Source of the DNA: Enhygromyxa salina
GTDB lineage: Bacteria; Myxococcota_A; Polyangia; Nannocystales; Nannocystaceae
DNA: 64,000 nt
Reading direction: 5' to 3'
Assembly: GCF_000737335.2 (NCBI RefSeq)
Contig: NZ_JMCC02000009.1
Location: 62,001 to 126,000, forward strand
Under the pieces are notes generated by a model that saw only the letters and a list, made by a program, of their open reading frames with translations, was not told the DNA's origin and made no database searches. This document shows, piece by piece, positions 38,407-47,416 of this stretch. A program made the position numbers and the translations under genes. Within the stretch, counting starts at the first letter, position 1, and every line of letters begins with the position of its first letter.

Positions 38407-38627
38407 CGGCCGCTGGCGAAGTCGCGGCCGCTGGCGAGCTCGAGTGAAAGACCAGACGTGGGGTGCGTTGGGTCTACGCGCGGCTGCTCGCCGCTTCACC
38501 TCGCCCGCACCGGTCCCGACGCGGGCGCTCCGGTTCGCAACCTCGAAGCGGCGAGCACTGGCGCGGTTTGGTCTGCGGGCAGCCCCCGGCCGGGATGCCC
38601 TCTTCTCGTCCCTGAGGCACGATCGTC

Positions 38628-40652
38628 GTGGTGAGCGAAGGCCAGGCATCGAGCGAGCACGAGCCGCTGTCGTATCGGGCGCGGCTGGTCGGCGTGCTGG
38701 CTCTGATCGCGGTCGTGTTCTTGCCGCTGGTTCGCTACGGGTTGGTCTACGACGATGGTTGGACCCTGCGCAGCAATGGGTTCCTGCGTCCCGGGCAGTT
38801 CGAGCTCGCGCTCTTGTTCTCGCCCGAGGCGGCGGCGCGTCACGTCCCCGATGCGTTTCGGCCGACGCTGGTCAGCTTCGACGCGCTGAGCGTGTGGGCG
38901 CTCGGGGTCGAGCCGTGGGCGCATCATGGGCTGTCGATCCTCTTGCACCTGAGCGTGTGTGGCCTGCTCGCGCGGCTGCTGCGAAGGCTGGGCGTGGACG
39001 AGGGGTCGACCCTCGCCAGCGTGGCGCTGTTCGGGCTGCTGGCGATCCACGCCGAGGCGATCGCGGTGGTCTCGTTTCGCGAAGACCTGCTGGCGGCGGC
39101 GCTCGGGCTCGCGGCCATGCTCGCGGCCGTGCGCGGGATCCAGACCCCGCGGTGGCGACCGGCGCTCGGGTGGGGGCTGGCGGCGATGGGTCTGCAGGCG
39201 CTGGCGTGCGGGGCCAAGCTGTCCGCGGCGCCGCTGCCTGCGATCTTGCTGGTGCTCGCGTGGCTGCGGCCGGGCCCAGGCTGTGCGGTGCTGGCTCGTG
39301 ATCGCACGCGGCTCGCGGTGATCGTTGGCTTGCTCGCGCTCGGGGTTGCGCTCGCCCTGGCGCAGACCTGGCTCGTCCATGGGGGCAGCCCCTACGGCCC
39401 GGACAACCCGCGGATCTTGGCCCAGCGGATCGGGCTGTCGCCGGTGCTCGCGGCCTCGGTGAAGATCCACCTTGGCTATCTTCAGCAGATCCTGGTGCCG
39501 CTCGGGCTGTCGCCGGAGTACGTCGATCGCGGGGCGGGGTGGTTCGAGCCCGCGACCATGCTGGCCGGCGCGTGCTTGGCCGCGCTGCTGGTCGCCGCGA
39601 TCGCGCTGCGCCGGCGCTGGCCGCTGGCGAGCTTCGCCGTGTTGGGGTGGATGCTGGCCTGTGTGCCGACGAGCAACTTGGTGGGGCTGCCAAACATGCG
39701 GGCGGATCGGTTCATGTACCTGCCCAGCGTGCCGCTGTGTGTCGCGCTCGCGGTTGGCTTGCTCGCGCTCGGGCGCCGGTTGGTGACCAAGCTCGATCAG
39801 GAAGGTGATCTCGATCCGCCGCGCGCGGGGGAAGATCTTCGCGCTTGGCTGCCGCTCGCGCTGTGCGTGTTGATGCAGGGGTCGTTCGCGGTCGCCGAAG
39901 CGCGCGTATACGTGAGCAACACCACGCTGTGGCACGAGGCCGCCCGCCGAGCGCCCGGGTCGGCCCGCGCCCACGCGCTGCTGGGGCTCGAGTACAGCGG
40001 GGCGGCTCGCGCTGGGGATCACCTGGATGACGAGATTGCGGCGAAGGCCGAGGCTGCGTGTCGCACTGCGCAGCAGCTCGATCCACTCTACGAGCTCCCG
40101 CAGCTGTGCCTGGGCTCGCTGGCGATCTCGCGCAAAGATTGGACAGCCGCCTACGAACATCACGCGCGGGCCGTCGAGCTCAGCGTGGATCGAAACGACC
40201 GGCCGATCGCCGCGCTCGCCCAGCTGGCCCTGGATCTGCCCAGCGCGTGGCTGCGTCAACATCCCGAGCTGGGTGATCGGCGGCACCTCTCGCGCAGCTG
40301 GCTCGAGCGCGGATTGGGCGCGTATCCCTACTCCCCCGAACTCCACGCCGCAGCGGCGCGGGTGTATCACCGGCTTGGAGACGCGGAGCGGGCCATGCAG
40401 CTGTATCAGCGTGCAAGGTCGCTGCGACCCGACCGTTGGGAGACGGTCGCTGGGGGGGTGGAACTCGCCCTCGATCTCGGCGATGCTGCGGCGGCTCACC
40501 GGACGTGGTGGGCCGAGGCCAAGCTGCTCGAGCGGGCCGACCCGGCCACTCGCACGCGTCTGACCCGTCGCCTCGCCGCAGCGCGTACCTCCCCCGGATT
40601 CTCCCTGTTACACTCGCTGCTCGATCCTGGAGTCTTTGCTCATGCGCCGTAA
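38628..40652 (+). CDS. TMTC-like membrane glycosyltransferase (GT-C fold) with C-terminal TPR
   Basis: 674 residues from a GTG (a second GTG follows at once). About ten membrane spans; the first lumenal loop contains YDDGWTLRSNGFL, matching the acidic loop of TMTC/PMT-type O-mannosyltransferases; AGWFEPATML and NMRADRFMYLPSVPL resemble the conserved TMTC segments. A C-terminal periplasmic region has TPR units (RAHALLGLEYSGAARAGDH, AARVYHRLGDAERAMQLYQRARSLRP). Eukaryotic TMTCs O-mannosylate cadherins; bacterial homologues are largely uncharacterised. Its last 11 bases overlap a 41-residue lipoprotein gene. Confidence 0.75.
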   Translation: MVSEGQASSEHEPLSYRARLVGVLALIAVVFLPLVRYGLVYDDGWTLRSNGFLRPGQFELALLFSPEAAARHVPDAFRPTLVSFDALSVWALGVEPWAHHGLSILLHLSVCGLLARLLRRLGVDEGSTLASVALFGLLAIHAEAIAVVSFREDLLAAALGLAAMLAAVRGIQTPRWRPALGWGLAAMGLQALACGAKLSAAPLPAILLVLAWLRPGPGCAVLARDRTRLAVIVGLLALGVALALAQTWLVHGGSPYGPDNPRILAQRIGLSPVLAASVKIHLGYLQQILVPLGLSPEYVDRGAGWFEPATMLAGACLAALLVAAIALRRRWPLASFAVLGWMLACVPTSNLVGLPNMRADRFMYLPSVPLCVALAVGLLALGRRLVTKLDQEGDLDPPRAGEDLRAWLPLALCVLMQGSFAVAEARVYVSNTTLWHEAARRAPGSARAHALLGLEYSGAARAGDHLDDEIAAKAEAACRTAQQLDPLYELPQLCLGSLAISRKDWTAAYEHHARAVELSVDRNDRPIAALAQLALDLPSAWLRQHPELGDRRHLSRSWLERGLGAYPYSPELHAAAARVYHRLGDAERAMQLYQRARSLRPDRWETVAGGVELALDLGDAAAAHRTWWAEAKLLERADPATRTRLTRRLAAARTSPGFSLLHSLLDPGVFAHAP

Positions 40653-40767
40653 TAAGTTTTATGCCCTGCTGGTCATCGCCGCCCTCTCGATCGCCATCGG
40701 CGGTGTGGCTTGCGGCGACACCGTTGAAGACCTCGACAAGCTCGACGAGACCTACGGGGCTACCTAA
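40642..40767 (+). CDS. 41-residue small lipoprotein
   Basis: An ATG at 40642, about nine bases after GGAG, opens a frame ending TAA at 40767. The peptide is a minimal lipoprotein: basic start MRRNKF, hydrophobic core LLVIAALSIAIG, lipobox GGVAC, then a tail of about 18 residues (GDTVEDLDKLDETYGAT). It overlaps the end of the TMTC-like gene by 11 bases, so it is probably translated from the same message. Function unknown; compare small lipoproteins that act as entericidin-like or assembly factors. Confidence 0.65.
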   Translation: MRRNKFYALLVIAALSIAIGGVACGDTVEDLDKLDETYGAT

Positions 40768-40780
40768 GCCCCCCGCGGGC

Positions 40781-40891
40781 GCTCTGCACTTTGCCAAATG
40801 CGGCTGCTTCGCAGCCGTTCGCTCGCTTCGCTCGCTCGATGGGCCGGCCGTTTGTTCGCGCTGGTATGAGTGGCCCCCCAGAGGGGGGCTC
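40781..40891 (-). repeat. Dispersed repeat, copy 5 (diverged, inverted)
   Basis: Same outer layout as copy 1, in minus orientation: GGCCGTTTGTTCGCG core and a terminal GGCCCCCCAGAGGGGGGCTC hairpin. The other end has drifted and carries GGCTGCTTCGCAGCC and GCTCGCTTCGCTCGC palindromes. It starts 13 bases after the stop codon of the small lipoprotein gene. Confidence 0.6.
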
Positions 40892-41150
40892 GCTGATCGT
40901 TGAGCGGGGGGCTGGTAGGGGTCGCTGATCGTTGAGCGGGGGCTGGTAGGGGTCGCTGAGGGTTGAGCGGGGGCTGGTAGGGCTCGGTTTGGGTTGAGCG
41001 GGGGCTGGTAGGGCTCGGTTTGGGTTGAGCGGGGGCTGGTGGGGCTCGCTGGTAGGGGTCGTTGGCGTTGAGCGGAGGGCTGGTGGGGCTCGCTGATCGT
41101 TGAGTGGGGGTCGGTTCGGGTTGGGTGGGGGTCGTTTGGCGTTGGGAGAG
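40892..41150 (+). repeat. Degenerate 31-bp tandem array
   Basis: Successive units of about 31 bp (GCTGATCGTTGAGCGGGGGC plus TGGTAGGGGTC) start right at the GGGGGCTC end of repeat copy 5 and decay toward kinase 2: about six recognisable units, then partial ones. No spacers, so not a CRISPR. The promoter of kinase 2 must lie in or after it. Confidence 0.8.
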
Positions 41151-41223
41151 TGGGTTGAGTGGGAATTGGTTTGGGGAGCGTGAGGGCGTCTGGGGTCGGG
41201 AACCTTTGATATTCTCTGCGCGG

Positions 41224-43086
41224 ATGGGCAGGGAGGTCGAAGCGACGGCGAAGCTCGCTCCTTGCCCGCATTGTGGCGCGCTGCACGATGAGGATCTGCT
41301 GCGGTGCGAGTCGACGGACTTGCTCTTGCCGCTCGAGGGGCGGCGGCTCGATGGGAAATTTCGGTTTCTGTCGGCGCTTGGTAGCGGCGGGATGGCGACG
41401 GTGTACTTGGCGGTCAACGAGCGGGTTGATCGAGAGGTCGCGATTAAATTTTTGCGGCCGGAGGTCGGGCGGGATCCAGAGGCGGTGGCTCGGTTTCGTA
41501 GCGAGGCCAAAGCGGCGGGGCGGATCGGGAGCCGGCACATCTGCGAGATCCTGGATCTGGGGGACTCGCCGATCGGGCCGTACATCGTGATGGAGCGGCT
41601 GCGGGGGATCGATCTCGCGGCGCTGATTCGGCGGCAGGGGCGGCTGCGGCCGGGCTACGCGGTGCGGGTGGTCCGTCACACCCTCGAGGGGCTCGCGGCG
41701 GCGCACGCGGCGGGCATCGTGCATCGGGATCTCAAGCCGGCGAACATCTTTCTGCATCGCACGGAGTCGGGCGACACGGTCGTGAAGCTGATGGACTTCG
41801 GCGTGTCGAAATTTCTCGACGGTACCGGCGAAGCGCAGACCGGGAGCGGGATCCTGCTTGGCACCCCAGAGTACATGGCGCCCGAGCAGCTCGAGGGCGC
41901 CAACAAGCTGGGCCCGTCCTCGGATCTGTGGGCCATTGGCGCGATCCTGTATCGGGCGATCACGGGGCACCAAGTGTTTAGCGGGCCGACGCTCGTGGCG
42001 GTGATCCGATCGATGGCGCTCGACGAAGTGACGGCGCTGTCGCAGCTGGTGGAGGGGGTGCCAGCGGAGCTCGAGGCGATCATCCATCGCTGCTTGCAGC
42101 GCGACATCGCGGCCCGGTTCCAGACCGCGGAGGAGCTGTCCGAGGCGCTCGAGCCGTTCGAGACCCTGGAGGTCGACGCCGTCCCGATCGAGCAGCCCGA
42201 GTCGACCCGCGAGGTGCCGCTCTCGTCGCTTGGCGTCAGCTCGGACGACGATCCGCAGCCTGCGGGGGCGCCCCCGGGACCGACCGAGCCCGAGCCCGAA
42301 CCCGAACCCAAGCCCGAGCCCAAGACGGCGATCTGGCGCGAGCGCGAGGGCGAGCAGCAGGCCGCCGCGGAGGAGCTCGATGTCGATGGTGGGTCTGGGC
42401 ACGGCGGCGGCAACCCAGCTCTGAAGGTCATCGCAGGGATCCTATTCGTGGCGATGCTGGTGGTTGGCGGGCTGTTGGTGTTTGACCGCGAGACGGACGA
42501 GCAACCATCGCCACCGTTGGCGAGCAGCGACGAGCGGTCGCGCGAAGCCAGCGGTCCGGCGCCGCAGGATGTCGCGGGTGATCCCGACCTGGTGTTGGAC
42601 CCGATCTCCGAGCCAGATGAGACCGAGACCGGTGGCGATGAGACCGAGACCGGTAGCAGCGAGACCGAGACCGGTGACGGCGAGACCGGTGACGGCGAGA
42701 CCGGTGACGGCGAGACCGGTGACAGCGAGACCGGTGACAGCGAGACCTGGGTCGCCGCGACCGAGCGCCCCGCTCCATCGGGGACGTTCCGCGCCGGACC
42801 GTACATCGCCCCCAACGAGCCGGGCTCGAACACGGATCTCGCGACCGCCAAGGCGACCTGCGCGAACCTGGCGAGCACTGGCTACGCCGGCGAGTCCGGC
42901 TGGAAGTTGGCCAACCCGGCGCAGCTCGGAAAGTTCATTGGCAGCAACAAGATCAAGCGCGGTCGCTATTGGACGACGGCCTTGAACAAGGGGCGCGCGT
43001 GGACCTACTCGATGCCGAACGGCAAGAAGATCTCGGAGAAGGCTGAGCGCAGCGTCGCGCGGCCGCTGTGCCTGACCAAGTACTGA
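41224..43086 (+). CDS. Ser/Thr protein kinase with zinc-ribbon-like N-terminus and extracellular C-terminal domain (kinase 2)
   Basis: 620 residues from the ATG at 41224. N-terminal CPHCGALHDEDLLRC is a possible zinc ribbon. Kinase motifs: GSGGMATVY, VAIKFL, HRDLKPAN, MDFGVSK, YMAPEQL. A Pro/Glu-rich linker, one membrane helix (IAGILFVAMLVVGGLLVF), and a repeated Thr-Glu / Gly-Asp linker (DNA about 42620-42745) lead to a C-terminal domain of about 85 residues (YWTTALNKGRAWTYSMPNGKKIS) resembling DUF1566-type modules. It is a transmembrane sensor kinase; the ligand is unknown. Confidence 0.9.
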   Translation: MGREVEATAKLAPCPHCGALHDEDLLRCESTDLLLPLEGRRLDGKFRFLSALGSGGMATVYLAVNERVDREVAIKFLRPEVGRDPEAVARFRSEAKAAGRIGSRHICEILDLGDSPIGPYIVMERLRGIDLAALIRRQGRLRPGYAVRVVRHTLEGLAAAHAAGIVHRDLKPANIFLHRTESGDTVVKLMDFGVSKFLDGTGEAQTGSGILLGTPEYMAPEQLEGANKLGPSSDLWAIGAILYRAITGHQVFSGPTLVAVIRSMALDEVTALSQLVEGVPAELEAIIHRCLQRDIAARFQTAEELSEALEPFETLEVDAVPIEQPESTREVPLSSLGVSSDDDPQPAGAPPGPTEPEPEPEPKPEPKTAIWREREGEQQAAAEELDVDGGSGHGGGNPALKVIAGILFVAMLVVGGLLVFDRETDEQPSPPLASSDERSREASGPAPQDVAGDPDLVLDPISEPDETETGGDETETGSSETETGDGETGDGETGDGETGDSETGDSETWVAATERPAPSGTFRAGPYIAPNEPGSNTDLATAKATCANLASTGYAGESGWKLANPAQLGKFIGSNKIKRGRYWTTALNKGRAWTYSMPNGKKISEKAERSVARPLCLTKY

Positions 43087-43301
43087 GCCCGCGGACGATC
43101 GGTATGCAGCGGACACCATGCGGGTCGGTGGTCGATCGCTGCGGCGGTCGGAGAGCTGGCACGGAGGGTCACCGGCGCTTCGCCTTCGATCCCCGGCTGG
43201 TTGCACGAAAGGACACGCCTCAGCTGCCCCTTGCACCCACAAGACATCGTAACGATCTGGCAGGCCCGCGGGCGGTTGTGCTTGGCCTACGATGCCAACC
43301 C

Positions 43302-43886
43302 ATGGGTCTGTTCGATAGGAAACGCCAAGCCCCCGATCCCACGCCCGAGCCGGAGTTCATGCCCCAGGTTCAACACCAAGCTCAGACCACGCCCGCGCCC
43401 GCGCCCGCGCCCGTCCCCGCGCCAACCCCTCGCAACACCACGAGCACCAAGCACATGAGCACCAACAGCGACTACGGGATTCAAAAGGCGATCGAGCTGA
43501 TGCGCAACCTGCCGGCGGACAACATCCCGCTGATCGTCCAGGTGGTCCGTGCGACGCTCGAGTCCATGAACATCGACGTGCCGTCGATCATCGGCGACGC
43601 CAAGGAAAAGCGGGCTCGGATCGCAACCCGGATCGACGGGCTGCGCGAGGAGATCGCCGAGTTCGAAGAGGAGATCGCTGGCCGTCGTAAAGAGATCGCG
43701 GCGCTCGAGGCCGACGGGGCAGAGACCAAGACGGTTCAGGAGCGGCTCGAGCTGGCGATGAAAGCCAACGAGGCCGAGGCCAAGAGCGCGCCCGCGGCGA
43801 GCGAGGCCGCGAGTCGGCCGCCAACGCCCCCCGCCAAGCAAACCAGCAGCGCGAGCGCGAGCGGGAAGCCGCCGGTGTTCAGCTGA
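43302..43886 (+). CDS. Coiled-coil protein with Pro-rich N-terminus
   Basis: 194 residues from the ATG at 43302. MGLFDRK start, Pro/Ala/Thr-rich region to about residue 55, then a helical part (AIELMRNLPADNIPLIVQVVRATLESMNIDVPSIIGD) and a strong coiled coil (IDGLREEIAEFEEEIAGRRKEIAALEADG). The tail is Ala/Ser/Pro-rich. No signal or membrane segment. Located between two kinase genes (31 bases before kinase 3), so a role as partner or substrate is conceivable but unproven. Confidence 0.65.
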   Translation: MGLFDRKRQAPDPTPEPEFMPQVQHQAQTTPAPAPAPVPAPTPRNTTSTKHMSTNSDYGIQKAIELMRNLPADNIPLIVQVVRATLESMNIDVPSIIGDAKEKRARIATRIDGLREEIAEFEEEIAGRRKEIAALEADGAETKTVQERLELAMKANEAEAKSAPAASEAASRPPTPPAKQTSSASASGKPPVFS

Positions 43887-43916
43887 GCCAAGCGCTCGCT
43901 CGTGTAAACTTCGTCC

Positions 43917-46900
43917 GTGGCCGACGTCGACGAAACTCTGGCTGTTGACGCGCCGGCGGTGGTGAACACGAGCGACGCGACGCTGGCCGGAGAGGCGTTG
44001 GACTTTGGCCTCAGCGAACCGGCTGGCGGTGGGGTTGGCGGTGGGGCTGGCGGTGGGGGTGGCGGTGCTCGGGCGCTGGCTCGGCTCGCCCCCGGCGACC
44101 ACGTGGGGCGGTTCTTGGTGCTCGCACGGATCGGCGCGGGCGGCATGGGCGAGGTGTTCTCTGCCTACGACCCACAGCTCGATCGCAAGCTCGCGCTCAA
44201 GCTGCTTCACCCCGAGTCTCCGCGCACGGAGTCGACGCTTGGGCGCACGCGGTTGCTGCGTGAAGCCCAGGCCATGGCGCGGCTGCAGCACCCCAACACC
44301 GTCGCGATTCACGACGTCGGCGAGCACGAAGGGCGGGTGTTCTTGGCCATGGAGTTCATCGCGGGCCAGACTCTGGGCGCGTGGCTGAAGCAGGCACCAC
44401 GCAGTTGGCGGGAGATCGTGCAGGTGTTCGTCGCGGCTGGGCGCGGGCTCGCAGCCGCCCACGCGGCCAAGCTGATCCACCGCGACTTCAAGCCAGACAA
44501 CGTGATGGTTGGCGACGATGGACGGGTGCGGGTCATGGATTTTGGGTTGGCGCGCGCGCGCGAGCCCGGCGAGGCTTCGGCGGTCACCGCCCTCGATCGT
44601 GACAGCGTGCTCGAGCGGCTGCGCGGTGATCTCGACGGCAGCCGGGCCAACCTCTCGACGACGGTGACGGCGATGGGCTCGCTGACCGGGACGCCGGCCT
44701 ACATGGCGCCAGAGCAGTTCTTGTCGCAGGCCGTCGACGCCCGCACCGACCAGTTCTCGTTCTGCGTGGCGCTTCACGAGGCGCTGTTCGGTGAGCGACC
44801 CTTCGTTGGCGACACCCCGGCCGCCCTGGCGTTCGCGGTGGTTCAAAACAAGCGCCGCGAGGCCGTCAACGACAAGGTGCCCAGCTGGCTGCGAAGGGCG
44901 ATCGATCGCGGCTTGGCGATCGACCCCGACCAGCGCTGGCCCAAGCTCGACGCGCTGCTCGCCGAGCTCGAGCGCGATCGCAGCCGACGCTTGCGCCAGC
45001 TGGGCCTCGCGCTTGGCGGGCTTGGCTTGGTGGGCCTCGCGACGATCCCCTGGCTCAGCCGCGACGCGCCCGAGGTCTGCACCAACGGCGAGCTGATCAT
45101 GGCCGAGACCTGGAGCCCGTCGCGCGCGAGCGCGGCCGAGCAAGCGGTGCTAGCGACCCAGCTTGGTCACGCGGCCGACACGTGGACCCGCCTCGTCCCC
45201 GAGCTCGATCTGTGGAGTCGCAATTGGGTCGAAGCGCACCGGGACACCTGCGAGGCCACCGAGCTGCACCGCGGGCAGAGCTCCGAGCTCATGCAGCTGC
45301 GAATGCGCTGCCTGGACCGGCAGCGGCGGGTGTTCGCGGTGCTGCTCGCGGATCTCGAAGCCGCCGACGCCGACGTGGTCGAGGGCGCCGTCGCGGCTGC
45401 GCAGGCGCTCCCGCGTCCAGCTCGCTGCGCCGATGAAGACTACGTCCGCGCTGTGGTCCCGCCGCCCGAGGACCCCGAGCTGGCCGCCGCCGTGGACGAG
45501 CTGCGTCGGGAGCTGGCCGCGAGCGAGTCGCTGCGCCGGGTCGCGGCCAGCGAGCGGCTCGCCGAGGTCGAGGCCCTGCGCGAGCGCGCCGCGAGCCTTG
45601 GCTATCCGCCCGTGCTCGCCGAGGCTGATCTGCGTCTGGGTCGGCTCCACGCCGAGCAAGCCCACGGTCCCGCCGCGGTCGCGTCGCTGCGCGCGGCGTA
45701 TTTTTCGGCGGAGGCGCTCGGGCTCGACGAGGTCGCGCTGCGGGCCGCGACCGAGCTCATCTTTGCGAGCGGCGAGCTCGAGGCCAAGTACGACGTCGCG
45801 GTGGAGTGGGCCGAGCACGCGGCCGCCACGATCATCCGCAGCGGCACCAACGAAGACGAGGCGCGGCGGCTGGAGCGACTCGCCCAGGTTCACATGGCCA
45901 AGGGCGACAACGCCAAGGCCGAGACCGAGCTGCGCCAGGCCCTCGAGCTTCACGGCGACGCGCGGGGCAAGCAAGACGTTGGCAGCGCCGCGATCCACCT
46001 GACGCTCGCCGACTTGCTTCAGGATCTGGGTCGCCACGACGAGGCCCAAATCGAGTTCGAGCGCGGCGGCGAGCTGGTCCGCGCCGAGCTCGGTGACGGC
46101 CACCCGCGCCTGGGCCTGACCTGGCTCGGCCTCGCCCAGATCGCCGCGGACGAACAGCGCTACGACGAGGCGTTCGCGCTGATGGAGCGCGTGAGCGAGC
46201 TGTGGTCCAAGACCTTGCCAGAGGACCACCCGTGGTTTGGTGATCTCTACAACGATCGATCCAGGGCGCACAGCTTCACCGACCAACACGAGCTGGCCCG
46301 CCAGGATCTCGAGCGCGCCGTCGAGCTTCGCCGTCGCAGCCTGGGCCCCGACCACCCGAGCTTGGCCGCCTCGCTGACCAACCTTGGCACCCTTCGCTCC
46401 GAGCTAGGCGACACCGAGGGCGCGCTCGCGGCCATGCGCGAGGCCGAGGCCATCCACCAACGGGCGCACACGGATCGCTCGGGGCCCGCGGTCTACGCCC
46501 ATGTCCAGTTGGCGATGGTGTTGGCGGGAACGGGGGAGCTCGACGCCGCGATCGAGCAGGCCAACCTCGCCGAGCAAGCTGGGATCACTGCATTTGGGGA
46601 CAACCACGACATGGTCTTGCGCGCGCGGATCCTGCAGGCCTACTTCGGCTTGCTCGCGCATGACGACGCTGCAAGGGCACAGGCGCTGATGCTCGGCAAC
46701 CTCGAGCTCGCCGAGGCGCGCGGGTTTCCGCCCAACGAGATGACCTTCTTGAGCCTCATCATCCTCGCCGAGGCGGAGACGAAGCTCGGCGCGAACGAGC
46801 AGGCGCTCGTTCACATCGAGCAAGCCGTGGCGCTCGACCGGCCGCAGAACGACATCAACTATGTCGAGCTCGCGCTCAATCACACGAAGGTGCTAGGGGC

Positions 46901-47018
46901 GCTCGGCCGCAAGAAAGAAGCACGGGCGGTCGCCCAGCGGGGTCTCGAGCTGCGCCGCGATGATCCGCACGCGAAGGAGCTTCACGACCAGCTGCGCGAC
47001 TGGCTGCGAAGCCACTGA
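43917..47018 (+). CDS. Ser/Thr protein kinase with C-terminal TPR array (kinase 3)
   Basis: 1033 residues from a GTG. A Gly-rich segment (GGGVGGGAGGGGGGARAL) precedes the kinase: GAGGMGEVF, LALKLL, HRDFKPDN, MDFGLAR, YMAPEQFL. A hydrophobic segment (LGLALGGLGLVGLATIPWL) at about residue 365 and a large region of TPRs follow; units such as HPRLGLTWLGLAQIAADEQRYDEAFALMERV and HPSLAASLTNLGTLRSELGDTEGALAAM are kinesin-light-chain type. Same architecture as kinase 1, so paralogous. It ends with a TGA at 47018, convergent with chaB. Confidence 0.9.
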   Translation: MADVDETLAVDAPAVVNTSDATLAGEALDFGLSEPAGGGVGGGAGGGGGGARALARLAPGDHVGRFLVLARIGAGGMGEVFSAYDPQLDRKLALKLLHPESPRTESTLGRTRLLREAQAMARLQHPNTVAIHDVGEHEGRVFLAMEFIAGQTLGAWLKQAPRSWREIVQVFVAAGRGLAAAHAAKLIHRDFKPDNVMVGDDGRVRVMDFGLARAREPGEASAVTALDRDSVLERLRGDLDGSRANLSTTVTAMGSLTGTPAYMAPEQFLSQAVDARTDQFSFCVALHEALFGERPFVGDTPAALAFAVVQNKRREAVNDKVPSWLRRAIDRGLAIDPDQRWPKLDALLAELERDRSRRLRQLGLALGGLGLVGLATIPWLSRDAPEVCTNGELIMAETWSPSRASAAEQAVLATQLGHAADTWTRLVPELDLWSRNWVEAHRDTCEATELHRGQSSELMQLRMRCLDRQRRVFAVLLADLEAADADVVEGAVAAAQALPRPARCADEDYVRAVVPPPEDPELAAAVDELRRELAASESLRRVAASERLAEVEALRERAASLGYPPVLAEADLRLGRLHAEQAHGPAAVASLRAAYFSAEALGLDEVALRAATELIFASGELEAKYDVAVEWAEHAAATIIRSGTNEDEARRLERLAQVHMAKGDNAKAETELRQALELHGDARGKQDVGSAAIHLTLADLLQDLGRHDEAQIEFERGGELVRAELGDGHPRLGLTWLGLAQIAADEQRYDEAFALMERVSELWSKTLPEDHPWFGDLYNDRSRAHSFTDQHELARQDLERAVELRRRSLGPDHPSLAASLTNLGTLRSELGDTEGALAAMREAEAIHQRAHTDRSGPAVYAHVQLAMVLAGTGELDAAIEQANLAEQAGITAFGDNHDMVLRARILQAYFGLLAHDDAARAQALMLGNLELAEARGFPPNEMTFLSLIILAEAETKLGANEQALVHIEQAVALDRPQNDINYVELALNHTKVLGALGRKKEARAVAQRGLELRRDDPHAKELHDQLRDWLRSH

Positions 47019-47039
47019 GGCGGGCCGTGGGCGGCGCTC

Positions 47040-47279
47040 TCAGGTCTTTGCGCGCCACTTCTCGCTCGAGTCTTTTGGCTTCTCGTATTTCTTCTTCACA
47101 GCGGCCCAGGCCACCTTGTGGGCTGTCTCTTCGCGCGAGTCATCCGCATCTCGTCGGTCCTCGCGCTCTTTGTATTGATCCCAGGCGCTGTTGAACGCCT
47201 CGCGGTAGATGTCCTGAGCGTGGGCGGGGAGGCTGTTTTGCACACTCTCGGGAAGGTCGGCATTTGTTGCGTACGGCAT
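47040..47279 (-). CDS. chaB: ChaB-family protein
   Basis: 79 residues from the ATG at 47279, with GTGAGG upstream. MPYATNADLPESVQNSLPAHAQDIYREAFNSAWDQY matches the ChaB family, small proteins originally described as regulators of the ChaA cation antiporter; the true role is unclear. AHKVAWAAVKKKYEK is the conserved C-terminal block. No chaA gene is adjacent. Confidence 0.88.
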   Translation of the reverse strand: MPYATNADLPESVQNSLPAHAQDIYREAFNSAWDQYKEREDRRDADDSREETAHKVAWAAVKKKYEKPKDSSEKWRAKT

Positions 47280-47416
47280 GATCCTCACTCCAGGCGAATC
47301 ACCGCACGCGTGGTTGCAAACGACGTACCCGCCCTGCCAGGCACGCAGTCAGGCACGCGGTCAGGCCCGCGAACAAAGCGTGGGCCCGGACGACGCCGGG
47401 CTTGTGCCAAACCCGC

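Noticed and set aside
40892..41150. CRISPR or coding low-complexity region
   Set aside because: Degenerate direct tandem units without spacers; long frames crossing it lack a start signal.
43130..43215. tRNA-like piece (TTCGATCCC)
   Set aside because: No acceptor stem or anticodon arm could be formed around it.
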